Source: SHXR01 sp046160305
Lineage (GTDB): Bacteria > Pseudomonadota > Gammaproteobacteria > Burkholderiales > SG8-39
Direction of reading: 5' to 3'
NCBI GenBank assembly: GCA_046160305.1
Contig: JBJXGX010000041.1
Location: 37,600 to 101,599, forward strand
DNA: 64,000 bases
This document shows positions 35,597 to 44,965 of the stretch, piece after piece; positions within the stretch are counted from its first letter, which is position 1, and every line of letters starts with the position of its first letter. The notes under the pieces are model-generated. The model had not been told where the DNA came from. It worked only from the letters and a program-made list of their open reading frames with translations, and did no database searches. A program made the position numbers and the translations under genes.

Positions 35597-36010
35597 TCAA
35601 TCAATGTCGAGCCGAAAGCGTGGCAACGTTATCGAATCGGAGACATCTTCAAAGGTCACGCGCACGGCAAGCCCCACCCGTAGCGCGATGTTGGCTGCGC
35701 CGACGATCGATGCGGTGAGTCGAGGACCCTCCTCCAGCTCGATTTGTACCACGTTGTATGGGATATCGTCTCGGAACGCGGCAAACCAGGGTTGATGGAC
35801 GACGGTCCAGGTCGAGATCGTGCCGCGACCACTCGCCTCGCGCCATTCCAGGCGATCGGAAAAACAGAACGGGCACACCGGACCCGCCGGCAAGTGCGGC
35901 GACTGACAGTCGCGACAATACGGCAGCATCAGGCGGTGCGCCTTGCAGCCATCCCAGAATGGTTGCGAGTCGGGCGTGATGCGAGGCAGAGGCTTTGAAG
36001 TCGCGCTCAT
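35597..36010 (-). CDS. DUF35 zinc-ribbon/OB-fold protein (copy 1)
   Basis: Small acyl-CoA-associated protein of 137 residues. Zinc ribbon CRDCQSPHLPAGPVCPFC at about 32-49 has four cysteines in two CxxC pairs, and the OB-fold includes GRGTISTWTVVHQPWF. DUF35 proteins pair with thiolase-fold partners; here the stop of the thiolase overlaps its start (ATGA). Confidence 0.85.
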   Translation of the reverse strand: MSATSKPLPRITPDSQPFWDGCKAHRLMLPYCRDCQSPHLPAGPVCPFCFSDRLEWREASGRGTISTWTVVHQPWFAAFRDDIPYNVVQIELEEGPRLTASIVGAANIALRVGLAVRVTFEDVSDSITLPRFRLDID

Positions 36011-37185
36011 GATTGTCCGCTCAAAACGACCGAATCCCCCCAGCAGGTTCCGAACTGGAGATGCTTCGCGTCGGGAATCTGCCGCGGTCCCGCATCGCCG
36101 CGCAGTTGGCGCACCATCTCCAGGATTGAATTCCAGCCACCGACATGCGCTTCGGACAATAGGCCGCCGGAGGTATTCATCGGCAGCTCGCCGCCCAATT
36201 CAATGCGACCGTTCTGCACCCATTGCGCTGCTTCGCCGGGACCACAGTAGCCGAAGCGTTCGAGCACGAAGAGGATCAGCGGGGAAAACGCGTCGTACGT
36301 GTAGAGACCATCGATGTCTTTCAGCCCGACACCGGCCATCGAAAACACTTCGTTGTCGGCGGCCGTGAGACGGCGAAGACGCGACGGCTGCTGGTTGATT
36401 CCAAGATTAGGCGGCGCGAAGATGAATTCATCGCGGCCCGAGCGCATGCCTTGCATGCCGGCGATTGCAATGGGCTTTTTCTTCATGTCGCGCGCCCGCT
36501 CGGCGGTGGTCACGATCGCCACCGCGGCACCGTCGGTCACGAGACAGCAATCGAAGAGCCGGAGCGGATCGACGACCATGCGCGCATTCTGATGATCCGC
36601 CAAGGTGAGCGGCTTTTTCATCGTTGCATACGGCGAGAGCAGCGCGTGCTTGCGAAACGCGATCGGTACGGCGGCCAGTTGCTCGCTGGTCGCACCGTAT
36701 GTGGCCATATAGCGTTGCATCGCGATCGCGGCGCCGCCGGCCGGTGCAGTCAAACCGTAAGGGGGCGATTCTCCATGCGTTCCGCCATCCTCGCGTGACC
36801 CTTCGTGATCGCCCGGCCCGCCGAGAATCTGCCGCTCGCGCGTGAAGCTGATCGCGGTCACGCACGCGACGACGTTGGCCAGTCCGCAAGCGACCGCCAT
36901 CGCGGCCTGTTGCAAGGCGCTCGTGACGAAACGCCCATGCAGCCAGGTCTGCGCCGCCCAGCGCGTGTTCAATCCATACGCCTCGGCAACCCGATCGTAG
37001 TCAAGACCAAGCGGCCATCCCATGTGAATCGACAAACCGTCGATGTCTTCACGACGCAAGCCCGCATCATCGAGCGCCGCCTTGAGGGCCTGCGCACCGA
37101 GCTTCAATTGCGATGCGGGGAGATTGCGGCCGTATTCGCTCTGGCCGATGCCGGCGATGGTCGTCTGGTTGGCGATTGATGGCAT
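36007..37185 (-). CDS. Thiolase-fold protein of the lipid-transfer/acetyl-CoA acetyltransferase subgroup (copy 1)
   Basis: 392 residues, N-terminus ANQTTIAGIGQSEYGRNLPA, with GRFVTSALQQAAMAVACGLA where the catalytic Cys of classic thiolases is not evident, then NTSGGLLSEAHVGGWN near the C-terminus. This is the pattern of the DUF35-partner thiolases (SCP-x-like), found in steroid or aromatic side-chain degradation as acyl-CoA retro-aldolase-type pairs. With the DUF35 protein it probably forms a heterodimer. Substrate unknown. Confidence 0.8.
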   Translation of the reverse strand: MPSIANQTTIAGIGQSEYGRNLPASQLKLGAQALKAALDDAGLRREDIDGLSIHMGWPLGLDYDRVAEAYGLNTRWAAQTWLHGRFVTSALQQAAMAVACGLANVVACVTAISFTRERQILGGPGDHEGSREDGGTHGESPPYGLTAPAGGAAIAMQRYMATYGATSEQLAAVPIAFRKHALLSPYATMKKPLTLADHQNARMVVDPLRLFDCCLVTDGAAVAIVTTAERARDMKKKPIAIAGMQGMRSGRDEFIFAPPNLGINQQPSRLRRLTAADNEVFSMAGVGLKDIDGLYTYDAFSPLILFVLERFGYCGPGEAAQWVQNGRIELGGELPMNTSGGLLSEAHVGGWNSILEMVRQLRGDAGPRQIPDAKHLQFGTCWGDSVVLSGQS

Positions 37186-37187
37186 AG

Positions 37188-38231
37188 CTAACCGTTCGGC
37201 CGCAACACGATCCGCCCTACCGCTTTCCCCGTCTCCACCATCTCGTGCGCCTTCGCGGCGTCCTCTAGCGCGAGTGACGCTGTAATGATGGGTTTGATCT
37301 GCCCGCGTTTCATCAAGGTCAGCACATCCTCCAGTTGCCGGCGCGATGTGCTCATCACCGAATACATCGACTGGTTCTTGAGGAAAAGCTGCGCCGGATT
37401 GAAGGGGACGAACTCGCCCGTGAGTTGACCGATCATGATCCAGCGCCCGCTTTGGCCAAGGGACTTGCGCATGGGATTGAACAACGGGGTGCCGACATTG
37501 TCGATGAGTACGTCGACGCCTTTGCCGTCGGTGAGTTTTTTCACCTGCGGCGAGAAATCTTCGCCGCGCGCATGCACCACCACTTCATGGGCACCCATGC
37601 TGCGGATCAGCTCCACTTTGTCGGGCGAGGTGGTCTGCGCGATGACATAGGCGCCCGTCTGCCGCGCGAGTTGCACCGCATGCAGGCCAAGCCCGCCGCC
37701 CGCACCGGTAATCAATGCCGACTCACCGACCTGCAGCTTGCCGACATCGCGGATGCCATTGAGGATGGTGCCGATCGCGCACGCGGCAATCGCAGCCGCG
37801 TCGAGCGAAACGTTATCGGGCACCAGCGCGAGATTGTCGTCTTCGATGGCAACGTACTCGGCATAGCCGCCGACCAGACCATAGTCTCCAAGGAATTTCC
37901 GCTCGGCACACTGCGATTCGCGTCCGGTGCGACAGAAACTGCAGGCGCCGCAGATGTGATAGCGCTGCGCCGAGGCGACACGATCACCGACCTTGAATTG
38001 CTTTACATCGCGTCCGACATCGACGACGGTCCCGGCGATCTCGTGACCAAGAATACAAGGCATCTTGACGCCGGCGCGCAGCGTTCCGTTCCGCGTGAGG
38101 ACGTCGTGAAAGCAGACGCCGCATGTGTCGACCTTGAGGACGACGTCCTTCGGGCCGGCGATGGGATCCTCGACATGCTCGATCTTCATGACATCGAGAC
38201 GACCGGGCTGGCGGACGACGATTGCTTTCAT
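37188..38231 (-). CDS. Zinc-dependent alcohol dehydrogenase (MDR)
   Basis: 347 residues. Catalytic zinc ligands: Cys in DTCGVCFHDV and His in GHEIAG; structural-zinc cysteines in ICGACSFCRTGRESQC. The cofactor loop ITGAGGGLGLHAVQLA is present. It oxidises an alcohol or reduces an enoyl or aldehyde substrate. It is placed 2 bp from the thiolase gene in the same operon, between the two thiolase/DUF35 pairs. Confidence 0.86.
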   Translation of the reverse strand: MKAIVVRQPGRLDVMKIEHVEDPIAGPKDVVLKVDTCGVCFHDVLTRNGTLRAGVKMPCILGHEIAGTVVDVGRDVKQFKVGDRVASAQRYHICGACSFCRTGRESQCAERKFLGDYGLVGGYAEYVAIEDDNLALVPDNVSLDAAAIAACAIGTILNGIRDVGKLQVGESALITGAGGGLGLHAVQLARQTGAYVIAQTTSPDKVELIRSMGAHEVVVHARGEDFSPQVKKLTDGKGVDVLIDNVGTPLFNPMRKSLGQSGRWIMIGQLTGEFVPFNPAQLFLKNQSMYSVMSTSRRQLEDVLTLMKRGQIKPIITASLALEDAAKAHEMVETGKAVGRIVLRPNG

Positions 38232-38266
38232 CTCAAGACCTCAAAAGTCGAACACTACGGAGCTCA

Positions 38267-38434
38267 GAAATTCACCGCGGAGGAAGCGGAGGGAATGGAG
38301 GAAAAGCATTCGGAGGACTCAAGGTGTACATGAAACCGGTCTCCTTGCAATCTCGAGTGCCTCAATGTGCAATACAAGATCCCGCAATACCCCGCCTTTC
38401 CTCCGTTCCCTCCATGTCCTCCGTGGCGAATTTC
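38267..38434. repeat. Inverted repeat of GGAGGA/CCTCCT units
   Basis: Two arms of about 40 nt (38267-38306 and 38393-38434) are imperfect reverse complements: GAAATTCACCGCGGAGGA on the left against TCCTCCGTGGCGAATTTC on the right. The family is shared with 40038-40155 and 23926-23970. It separates the alcohol dehydrogenase gene from the second DUF35/thiolase pair. Confidence 0.75.
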
Positions 38435-38448
38435 CGAGGTTGTAGGCA

Positions 38449-38856
38449 CTACGTTTTAAACCGCACCAACGTCACCGCCGCCGTCACCGCATCGAAATGC
38501 GCCCGCACCTTCATCCCGATCTTGATCTTCTCGCGCGGCACATCCACCAGATTCGAAAACAATTGCACGCCCTCTTTCAGGCGCACCTGCACCACGTCAT
38601 ACGGCACCTCGTTCGCGAAGCTTGGCCAATACGCCTTGTGAAAACCGCAATACGACACCACCGTCCCTTGGCCGCTCGTCGCTTGCCATTCGCTCCGCTC
38701 GCCCAGGCAGTTCGCGCAATAGCGGGAGGCGGGAAAACGATAGCGCTGGCAATCCAGGCAGCGTTGCAATATCAATGTCCCCGCGCGGGCGCCCTCCCAG
38801 AAAGGTTTGTTCGCGCCATCCACCGGCGGCAGCGGCTTCGCGTACGCCTCACTCAT
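38449..38856 (-). CDS. DUF35 zinc-ribbon/OB-fold protein (copy 2)
   Basis: 135 residues, with zinc-ribbon CLDCQRYRFPASRYCANC at about 33-50 and OB-fold SGQGTVVSYCGFHKAYWPSF. Same architecture as copy 1, with moderate similarity. Start and thiolase stop overlap (ATGA), repeating the gene-pair arrangement. Confidence 0.85.
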   Translation of the reverse strand: MSEAYAKPLPPVDGANKPFWEGARAGTLILQRCLDCQRYRFPASRYCANCLGERSEWQATSGQGTVVSYCGFHKAYWPSFANEVPYDVVQVRLKEGVQLFSNLVDVPREKIKIGMKVRAHFDAVTAAVTLVRFKT

Positions 38857-39998
38857 TTCGCCTCCTTGCCATAGATGATCGAGGTGATCACCGGCGCCGC
38901 GGTCATGTACTGCACAAGATTTGGGTCCTTCACTTGGCGTTCAGCGCATTCGCCACGCACCTGCCGCACCGCCTCGACATTGAGCGCCCAGCCCTGCATA
39001 TACGATTCCGAAAGATGCCCACCGCTCGTATTGGTCGGGAACGCCCCACCCAGTTGCAGGCGGCCATTTTCCACGAACGGCCCGCTTTCACCCACTTTGC
39101 AAAATCCGAATCCTTCGAGACAGAACAGTACGGTCGGCGTGAAGTTGTCGTAGATCATGAGGGCGTCCATATCCTCTGGCTTGGCACCCGCCATGCCGTA
39201 TGCGGCGCGCGCGACCTTCTTCATCGGTGCGGCCCAATAATCGTCAGGCGGAAAGGTCGAGCCGGTGAACTGGGCAGCCTGCCCGAATCCGCGGATATAG
39301 ACGGGCGGCTTGGCCAGATCCTTCGCCCGCTTGGCACTCGTGAGAATCATGGCGACGCCGCCGTCATTGATGAGGCAGTAGTCGAGCAGATGCAAAGGCT
39401 CGCAGACGAATCGTGAGGCGTGATAGTCGGCGAGCGTGAAGGGGTCCCGCATCACGGCGTGCGGATTCAATGCCGCGTGCCGGCGAAATGCCATCGCCAC
39501 CTGACCGAGCTGATCCGAGGTCGTTCCGTATTGCGCCATATGCCGCTTGGCCATCAGCGCGTGAAAAGCACCCGGTGAGGTCATGCCGTACGGAAACCAC
39601 AGGCCGGGCCCGCCGCTGCCGTAGATGTCGGTGGCGCCGCCATACTGGTCGCCGGCGGATCGCCCATTGTTGCCGTAGACAAGCGCGACGGTCTTCGCCA
39701 TGCCGGTCGCAATCAACGCGACCGCGGTCTGGATGCAGATGCCGGAGAAGCGCCCATGACCCGGCGTGATGGTCGTGTACGAAGGATTGAGGCCGGCGAG
39801 CTCGCAGAAGCGCTGATAGTCGGGAATGCGATTGAGAATGACACCGTCGATATCGGAAATCTTCAAGCCGCAATCGGCGAGGGCCTCTTTCAACGCCCAG
39901 ATCCCAAGATCGTAGGGGTCGTGCTCGGGCAGGCGCCCGTAGCGCGTGGTGCCGACACCGGCGACGGCGACTTTTCCTGCTAGATTTTTGTTGGGCAT
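38853..39998 (-). CDS. Thiolase-fold protein of the lipid-transfer/acetyl-CoA acetyltransferase subgroup (copy 2)
   Basis: 381 residues, sharing with copy 1 GKVAVAGVGTTRYGRLPE, the internal GRFSGICIQTAVALIATGMA and TNTSGGHLSESYMQGWALNV. Again no obvious catalytic thiolase Cys in the nucleophile loop. Paired with the DUF35 protein. The duplication of the module within 3 kb suggests two successive CoA-thioester steps, or paralogous specificity. Confidence 0.8.
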   Translation of the reverse strand: MPNKNLAGKVAVAGVGTTRYGRLPEHDPYDLGIWALKEALADCGLKISDIDGVILNRIPDYQRFCELAGLNPSYTTITPGHGRFSGICIQTAVALIATGMAKTVALVYGNNGRSAGDQYGGATDIYGSGGPGLWFPYGMTSPGAFHALMAKRHMAQYGTTSDQLGQVAMAFRRHAALNPHAVMRDPFTLADYHASRFVCEPLHLLDYCLINDGGVAMILTSAKRAKDLAKPPVYIRGFGQAAQFTGSTFPPDDYWAAPMKKVARAAYGMAGAKPEDMDALMIYDNFTPTVLFCLEGFGFCKVGESGPFVENGRLQLGGAFPTNTSGGHLSESYMQGWALNVEAVRQVRGECAERQVKDPNLVQYMTAAPVITSIIYGKEAK

Positions 39999-40037
39999 TC
40001 TTTTCTAAAGATCTCAGGAGTCTAAAGACATCAGAAA

Positions 40038-40155
40038 TTCACCACAGGGGACGCAGAGGAAAAACAGGAGGAAGGGCGGATTGAGCAGGTGTATCCCGTT
40101 TCCCGATACGCCTTTCCTCTGCGTCCCCTGTGTCCTCTGTGTCCTCTGTGGTTCA
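40038..40155. repeat. Inverted repeat of ACAGGGGACGCAGAGGA units
   Basis: Left arm at 40038-40062 and right at 40113-40155 are complementary over about 20 bases (TTTCCTCTGCGTCCCCTGTG). The right arm carries extra TCCTCTGTG units. It lies between the second thiolase gene and the SMP-30 gene. Confidence 0.7.
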
Positions 40156-40176
40156 TCTTTACTACATCTTTACTAC

Positions 40177-41049
40177 TTAACCGGCAAAGCGCGCTTCCGG
40201 CAGCCCCTTCACCCCCGCATCAATCGCGAGCACATTCCCCGCCAAAGGCTGGGCCGCCAGTGCCGTCTCGTCCAGATCGAGCGTCGCGGTCGTGATGTAA
40301 AGCGTCGTCAGATCGGCACCGCCGAACATGACGCTGGTCGGCCGCTGCACCGGCATGCGCACCGATCGCTCGAGCGTGCCCGCCGGATCGTATCGATTGA
40401 TGCACCAGCGATCGATCTGCGCGCTCCATACGCAGCCTTCCGCGTCCACGGTCATCCCGTCGGGGCCGCCATGTCCCGGCGGCGCTTCGACGAACACGCG
40501 CCGATTGATGGCCGCGCCGCTCGCGATGTCGTAGTCGTAGGCGTAGATGCTTCGCGATGGCGTATCGCTGTGGTAGAGCGTCCGATTATCCGGACTCCAG
40601 CCGATCCCGTTCGAAACGGTGGCGCCCGCCGGCACGCGAGTAACCTGAAAATCTGCGCTGACGCAATACAGGTCGCCGATCGGGCGGGTGAGTTTGCGAT
40701 CCATCGCACCAACCCAGAACCGGCCGGCACGATCGGTCTTGCCGTCGTTGAAACCGACTTCGTTGAAATCGGGGCCTGGGGTCGGCAGCCACTTCACTTC
40801 ACTGCCCGGCCGATCGAGTGTGGCAAAGCCGCGGCGAAACGCGATCAGGAATCCGCCATTCCGCCGGAGCGCGATAGAACCCACCAGTTTCGGAAGCGGC
40901 CAGCTTTGCGAAACCTTGGTCGCCGGATCGAAGCGCCATAATTCCGGTGGCGTGATATTGATCCACCACAACACCTGCTCGATCGGGCACCAGAGCGGCC
41001 CTTCACCGAGGACGTTCCGGCCGTTGACAATGCATTCGACGTTCGACAC
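40177..41049 (-). CDS. SMP-30/gluconolactonase/LRE family protein
   Basis: Six-blade beta-propeller lactonase, 290 residues. Metal ligands are probable from LGEGPLWCP (Glu), SNGIGWSPDNRTLYHSD (Asn, Asp) and FNDGKTDRAGRFWVGAMD. Such enzymes hydrolyse sugar or aliphatic lactones. No signal peptide, so it is cytosolic. It is divergent from the MmgE/PrpD gene across 72 bp. Confidence 0.83.
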   Translation of the reverse strand: MSNVECIVNGRNVLGEGPLWCPIEQVLWWINITPPELWRFDPATKVSQSWPLPKLVGSIALRRNGGFLIAFRRGFATLDRPGSEVKWLPTPGPDFNEVGFNDGKTDRAGRFWVGAMDRKLTRPIGDLYCVSADFQVTRVPAGATVSNGIGWSPDNRTLYHSDTPSRSIYAYDYDIASGAAINRRVFVEAPPGHGGPDGMTVDAEGCVWSAQIDRWCINRYDPAGTLERSVRMPVQRPTSVMFGGADLTTLYITTATLDLDETALAAQPLAGNVLAIDAGVKGLPEARFAG

Positions 41050-41121
41050 CGCTATGCTCCGTCACTTCTTGATTGATCAACCATAATCCCATCCTAACCT
41101 CGAACGCGCATCGCGACAACC

Positions 41122-42501
41122 TTGAGCACCCTCGTGACCACCCTCGCCGCCCCACACCTTGCCACGCTCCCGGTGGCGCGCCGCATTGCGCGCTACGCGC
41201 TTGGCTACTCGACCACGGACACCGCGCTCGTCGACAAGGTGAGGACCTGTGTCTTCGATTGCCTCGCAGGCGCATTGCTGTCGCGGGATCTGCCCTGGAC
41301 CCGGCAGGCCATCGACTACGCCATCGCGATGGGCGGCACCGGAACGACGCTCTTTGCCGACGCCCGCACCGCGAGTTGCGCCGATGCGGCGTTCGCGAAC
41401 GCCACGATGGCACATGGCCTGGTGCAGGAAGACATGCATGCAGCGGCGGTCGCCCACATTGGTGTGGTCGTAATCCCCACGTTGCTCGCGCTGGCCGATA
41501 GCAATCGTGTATCCGGCAAAACTTTCATCGATGCGGTGATCGCGGGCTACCAGGTGATGGCCCGTCTGGGCCGCGCGTTGATCACCCGCGAGGTGGCGCG
41601 CACGTTTCGACCCACTGGCCTCATCGGCGCGATCGCGGGCGCGGCTGCCGGCGCAAGATTGCATGGGCTCACCGAAGACGAAGCGGTGAGTGCCATCGCG
41701 CTTGCCGCCAATACCGCGAGCGGTCTCAACGAGTGGCCGCGTACCGGCGGCAGCGAGATGTTCTTTCATCCCGGATTCGCCGCGCGCAACGCGGTGACAT
41801 CGCTCATGCTCGCCAAGCTTGGTGCGCATTGCTCCGAATCGGCGATCGATGGGCCGGGTGGCCTGCTTGCAGCGTATCGCGCGGCACCCGAGTCTGGACA
41901 TTGGCTCGATGATTTCGGCGGCGCAAGCGAGATCCTCGAGGTCTATCACAAGCCCGTGCCCGCCTGCAACTACGCACAAACGCCGGCACAAGCAGCCCTT
42001 GCCGTCGCCCGCAAGCTGAAAACGCCGGTGGATGCGATTCGCGCAATCCATGTAAAGAGCTTTCCCGCGGCGATCGAGTATCCCGGCTGCGATTACGCAG
42101 GCCCGTTCGCCTCGATCCTGCAAGCGAAGATGAGCATGCAGTTCGCGATCGCCACCGCGCTCGTCAGCGGCACGCTGGCCGAGGAGAGTTTTCGAGTGCT
42201 GGATGATCCGCACGTCGCAAGACTCTGCGGCATGATTTCGTTCGAAGTCGATGCGGCGATCACCCGCGCGTTCCCACCCCGTCAAGGCGCCGAGGTGATC
42301 GTCACGCTTGCGGATGGCACGCGCGTCGCATCACGCCTCGATGATGTCGTGTCATTGCAACCGCCCGCGGTGCGCGCGCGATTTCACGCGGCTGCGAATC
42401 GCGTACTAGGCGGGGAGCGCACACGACAGATTGAATCAAGCATCGATGCATTGCCAACGCTAGCCGATATCAACCTGATGACTCGCCTACTCCGCGCTTG
42501 A
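41122..42501 (+). CDS. MmgE/PrpD family protein
   Basis: 459 residues of the 2-methylcitrate dehydratase/cis-aconitate decarboxylase fold. Features are FDCLAGALLSRDLPW, the ANATMAHGLVQEDMHAAAVA helix with the active-site His and Asp, and PACNYAQTPAQAALAVARKL. It acts on tricarboxylic or branched dicarboxylic acids. The TTG at 41122 is used because no in-frame ATG fits the N-terminus. The synthetase gene starts 54 bp downstream, so they probably form an operon. Confidence 0.85.
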   Translation: MSTLVTTLAAPHLATLPVARRIARYALGYSTTDTALVDKVRTCVFDCLAGALLSRDLPWTRQAIDYAIAMGGTGTTLFADARTASCADAAFANATMAHGLVQEDMHAAAVAHIGVVVIPTLLALADSNRVSGKTFIDAVIAGYQVMARLGRALITREVARTFRPTGLIGAIAGAAAGARLHGLTEDEAVSAIALAANTASGLNEWPRTGGSEMFFHPGFAARNAVTSLMLAKLGAHCSESAIDGPGGLLAAYRAAPESGHWLDDFGGASEILEVYHKPVPACNYAQTPAQAALAVARKLKTPVDAIRAIHVKSFPAAIEYPGCDYAGPFASILQAKMSMQFAIATALVSGTLAEESFRVLDDPHVARLCGMISFEVDAAITRAFPPRQGAEVIVTLADGTRVASRLDDVVSLQPPAVRARFHAAANRVLGGERTRQIESSIDALPTLADINLMTRLLRA

Positions 42502-42555
42502 CGCATCCAGGATCACGCCATACCTACGCACCTTCGCACTGAATCCCAACGCGAC

Positions 42556-44148
42556 ATGCCTACCATTCCCATCGCACGCACCGTTCCCGATCTCCTCGAC
42601 GAGATGGTCATCCGCTTCCCCGATCGCGAGGCGCTCGTTGGCGGAGGACAGCGTTACACCTATCGCGAATTGCGCGCCGAGGTCCGTCGCATTGCCCGTG
42701 GCCTCGCGGCACTTGGCGTCAAACCGGGCGACAAGGTCGCGATCCTCATGGGCAATCAGCCGGAATGGATCATCGCCGATCTCGCGGTCTGTCTGCTGGG
42801 TGGCGTGATGGTGGGCGTCAACACCTGGGCGACCCCTCGCGAACTCGAGTACGTACTTCATCATTCTGATTCGACGCTGCTGATTACCTCGGGCCGGTAT
42901 CTCAAATACGACTACCTCGAGATGTTGGCGACGATGACGCCACGCGCCACGCGATTGCCGTTGATGCGCGAGATCATCCTGGCAAACAATGCCGTCACGG
43001 CCGGCTGCCGCCCCTATCGCGACCTCGCCGGCCTTGCGGATTCGATTCCTGAATCCTTCATCGATGCCGCGCAACGGCGCATCGACCCTCAGGATGTTTG
43101 CTACCTGCTCTACACCTCCGGCTCGACCTCGAATCCGAAAGGCGTGTTGCTCCAGCACTACGCGCTCATCGAGAACATGTGGCAGATCGGCGAGCGCCAG
43201 CATGTGACCGAACACGATCGGCTGTGGCTTGCGGTGTCGCTCTTCTGGGGACTTGCCTGCGAGAACGCGCTGTTCAACCTCTATACGCATGGCGGGTGCA
43301 TCGTACTGCAGGAACATTTCGACCCGGGTGAGGCGCTGGCGATCATCGAACGCGAGGGATGCACGATTTTCTATGGCACGCCGAACATGGGTCAGGCGAT
43401 CGCCGAACACCCGGATCGGCCGCGCCGCGATCTCAGCTCGCTTCGCGGTGGCGCAACGATCGGCACGCCCGAGCAGATGATGCGCGTGGTCAATCTCGGT
43501 GCGCGCGAGATCTGCAATATCTACGGTCTCACCGAAACATACGGGAACTGCAATGTCACCGACGCGCACGATCCGCTTGAGCGGCGCCTCACGACCGTCG
43601 GCCAAGCGCTCGTAGGCGTCACGCAGCGTGTCGTCGATCCTGAAACGGGCCGGGTTCTTCTGCCCGGGGCAATCGGCGAGGTCCGAGTCAAAGGGTATGT
43701 GACGACCGGGTACTTCAAAGAGCCCGCACTGACGCGCGCGGCGTTCGATGAAGAAGGATTTTTCAAGACCGGCGATCTTGGGTTTCTCGATGCAGAAGGC
43801 TACCTGTCGTTTCGCGGCCGCATCAAGGAAATGGTCAAGACGGGCGGTATCAATGTCGCGCCGATCGAAGTCGAAGAAGTGCTGATGCAGCACCCCGGCG
43901 TGCATCTCGCGTTTTGCACCGGTGTGCCCGATGCGGTGCGAGACGAGGTGCTGGCGGCGGTGATCGTGCCCAAGGCCGGTGTGACCCTGACGGAAGCGGC
44001 GCTCACCGCACACTGCAAGTCGGTGCTCGCGACGTACAAGCTGCCGCGCCTTTATCGTTTCGCGAACGAACACGAGTTGCCGCTTACGACGACCGGCAAA
44101 TTGCAGAAGAACAGGTTGGCTGCGGTGTTTTTTGGTTCTTCCACTTAG
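42556..44148 (+). CDS. AMP-dependent acyl-CoA synthetase/ligase
   Basis: ANL superfamily enzyme that activates a carboxylic acid to its CoA thioester, 530 residues. The P-loop LLYTSGSTSNPKGV lies at about 181-194, YGLTETYGN is the A5 motif, FKTGDLG the A7 motif and GRIKEMVKTGGINVAPIEVE the hinge and A8 region. The C-terminal lysine is in TTTGKLQKN. It probably feeds a downstream CoA-dependent pathway; the thiolase pairs are on the opposite strand nearby. Confidence 0.9.
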   Translation: MPTIPIARTVPDLLDEMVIRFPDREALVGGGQRYTYRELRAEVRRIARGLAALGVKPGDKVAILMGNQPEWIIADLAVCLLGGVMVGVNTWATPRELEYVLHHSDSTLLITSGRYLKYDYLEMLATMTPRATRLPLMREIILANNAVTAGCRPYRDLAGLADSIPESFIDAAQRRIDPQDVCYLLYTSGSTSNPKGVLLQHYALIENMWQIGERQHVTEHDRLWLAVSLFWGLACENALFNLYTHGGCIVLQEHFDPGEALAIIEREGCTIFYGTPNMGQAIAEHPDRPRRDLSSLRGGATIGTPEQMMRVVNLGAREICNIYGLTETYGNCNVTDAHDPLERRLTTVGQALVGVTQRVVDPETGRVLLPGAIGEVRVKGYVTTGYFKEPALTRAAFDEEGFFKTGDLGFLDAEGYLSFRGRIKEMVKTGGINVAPIEVEEVLMQHPGVHLAFCTGVPDAVRDEVLAAVIVPKAGVTLTEAALTAHCKSVLATYKLPRLYRFANEHELPLTTTGKLQKNRLAAVFFGSST

Positions 44149-44307
44149 GCGGAGATTGTGGCGCCGTGGGCGCGGTGACTCGCCAGATGCCCCGACCTAG
44201 AATACGTTGAAAAAAGTCGCCACCGTTTCCTTCCGAAAAAGCTAGCATCCGCCTTGCCCATCTAACGTTCAGCGCCTTGCCGCTTGGGCAATGGGACGGT
44301 CATCGGA

Positions 44308-44745
44308 TTACCAATGGACGTTCCATTGAGGGGTTGATTGATGCGCTTTCTTCGAGCTTTCATAGTAGGGCGTTAGATCCAAGATGGCCCTCCGTATCGA
44401 CCGGAAATCTGCGTCTATGAAGTTGTACAGGAGCGGCCCAAGAACGGAAAGATCGTACTCCTCAGCCTTGGCAACGCTCTCGGTGAGGATTCGATCATGA
44501 ATGGCGGACAGCGCATCGGCGAGCAGACGTGTTGCGCGCTCAGCTATCGACAGCTTTGGATCGGAGTAGATGCCACCGGTCGACCCAATTGTCCGCATAT
44601 CCAGTTGAATCGCTATCGCGCCGCGCCGCTGAATCTCGCTCGCGAGATAGCCCAGCACGTGGGCCTTTCCCGTACCACGCCGTCCAAACAAGAATCGGGC
44701 GCGATGCGACCTAAATTTCGCCACGATGGCGCCAGTGATCGCCAT
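44308..44745 (-). pseudogene. Truncated ORC/CDC6-type AAA ATPase fragment
   Basis: 145 residues containing FLFGRRGTGKAHVLGYLASE, a Walker A in which the Thr/Ser after the Lys is Ala, and a DMRTIGSTGGIYSD strand typical of the ORC-CDC6-like AAA family. Relatives are several hundred residues long; the sensor and winged-helix parts are missing. The protein is unlikely to bind nucleotide normally. It is probably a leftover of a phage-defence or mobile-element gene. Confidence 0.55.
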
Positions 44746-44965
44746 CCAACGTTACAAAGCTAAAACGGGGGGGCGTGGCTCAGTTCACCTTGTGCGAGCA
44801 AACCCAAGTCGATGGGGAGCGCGAACGGATTTGCCTTATGAGAATAATGGGGTTGCTTGCGCACTAGGGGTATCGGCACGAGGAGCTAGACATGAGCCAC
44901 CCGAGGCGACCAGACATTGGCCGCCTGCGAACGCCTTGTCTTACGCGCTCGATTGGTCGCCTGCC

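Noticed and set aside
41077..42285. 402-codon minus-strand frame opposite the MmgE/PrpD gene.
   Set aside because: Shadow frame; the plus strand has family motifs and a coherent start.
44260..44378. ATCTAAC and GTTAGAT, a perfect pair of integron-core-like 7-mers 112 bp apart.
   Set aside because: No complementary L boxes at the required spacing in either orientation, and one copy is inside the ATPase reading frame, so it is probably chance.
44746..44965. Possible small gene between the ATPase remnant and the toxin remnant.
   Set aside because: Frames are short with no ribosome site or motif.
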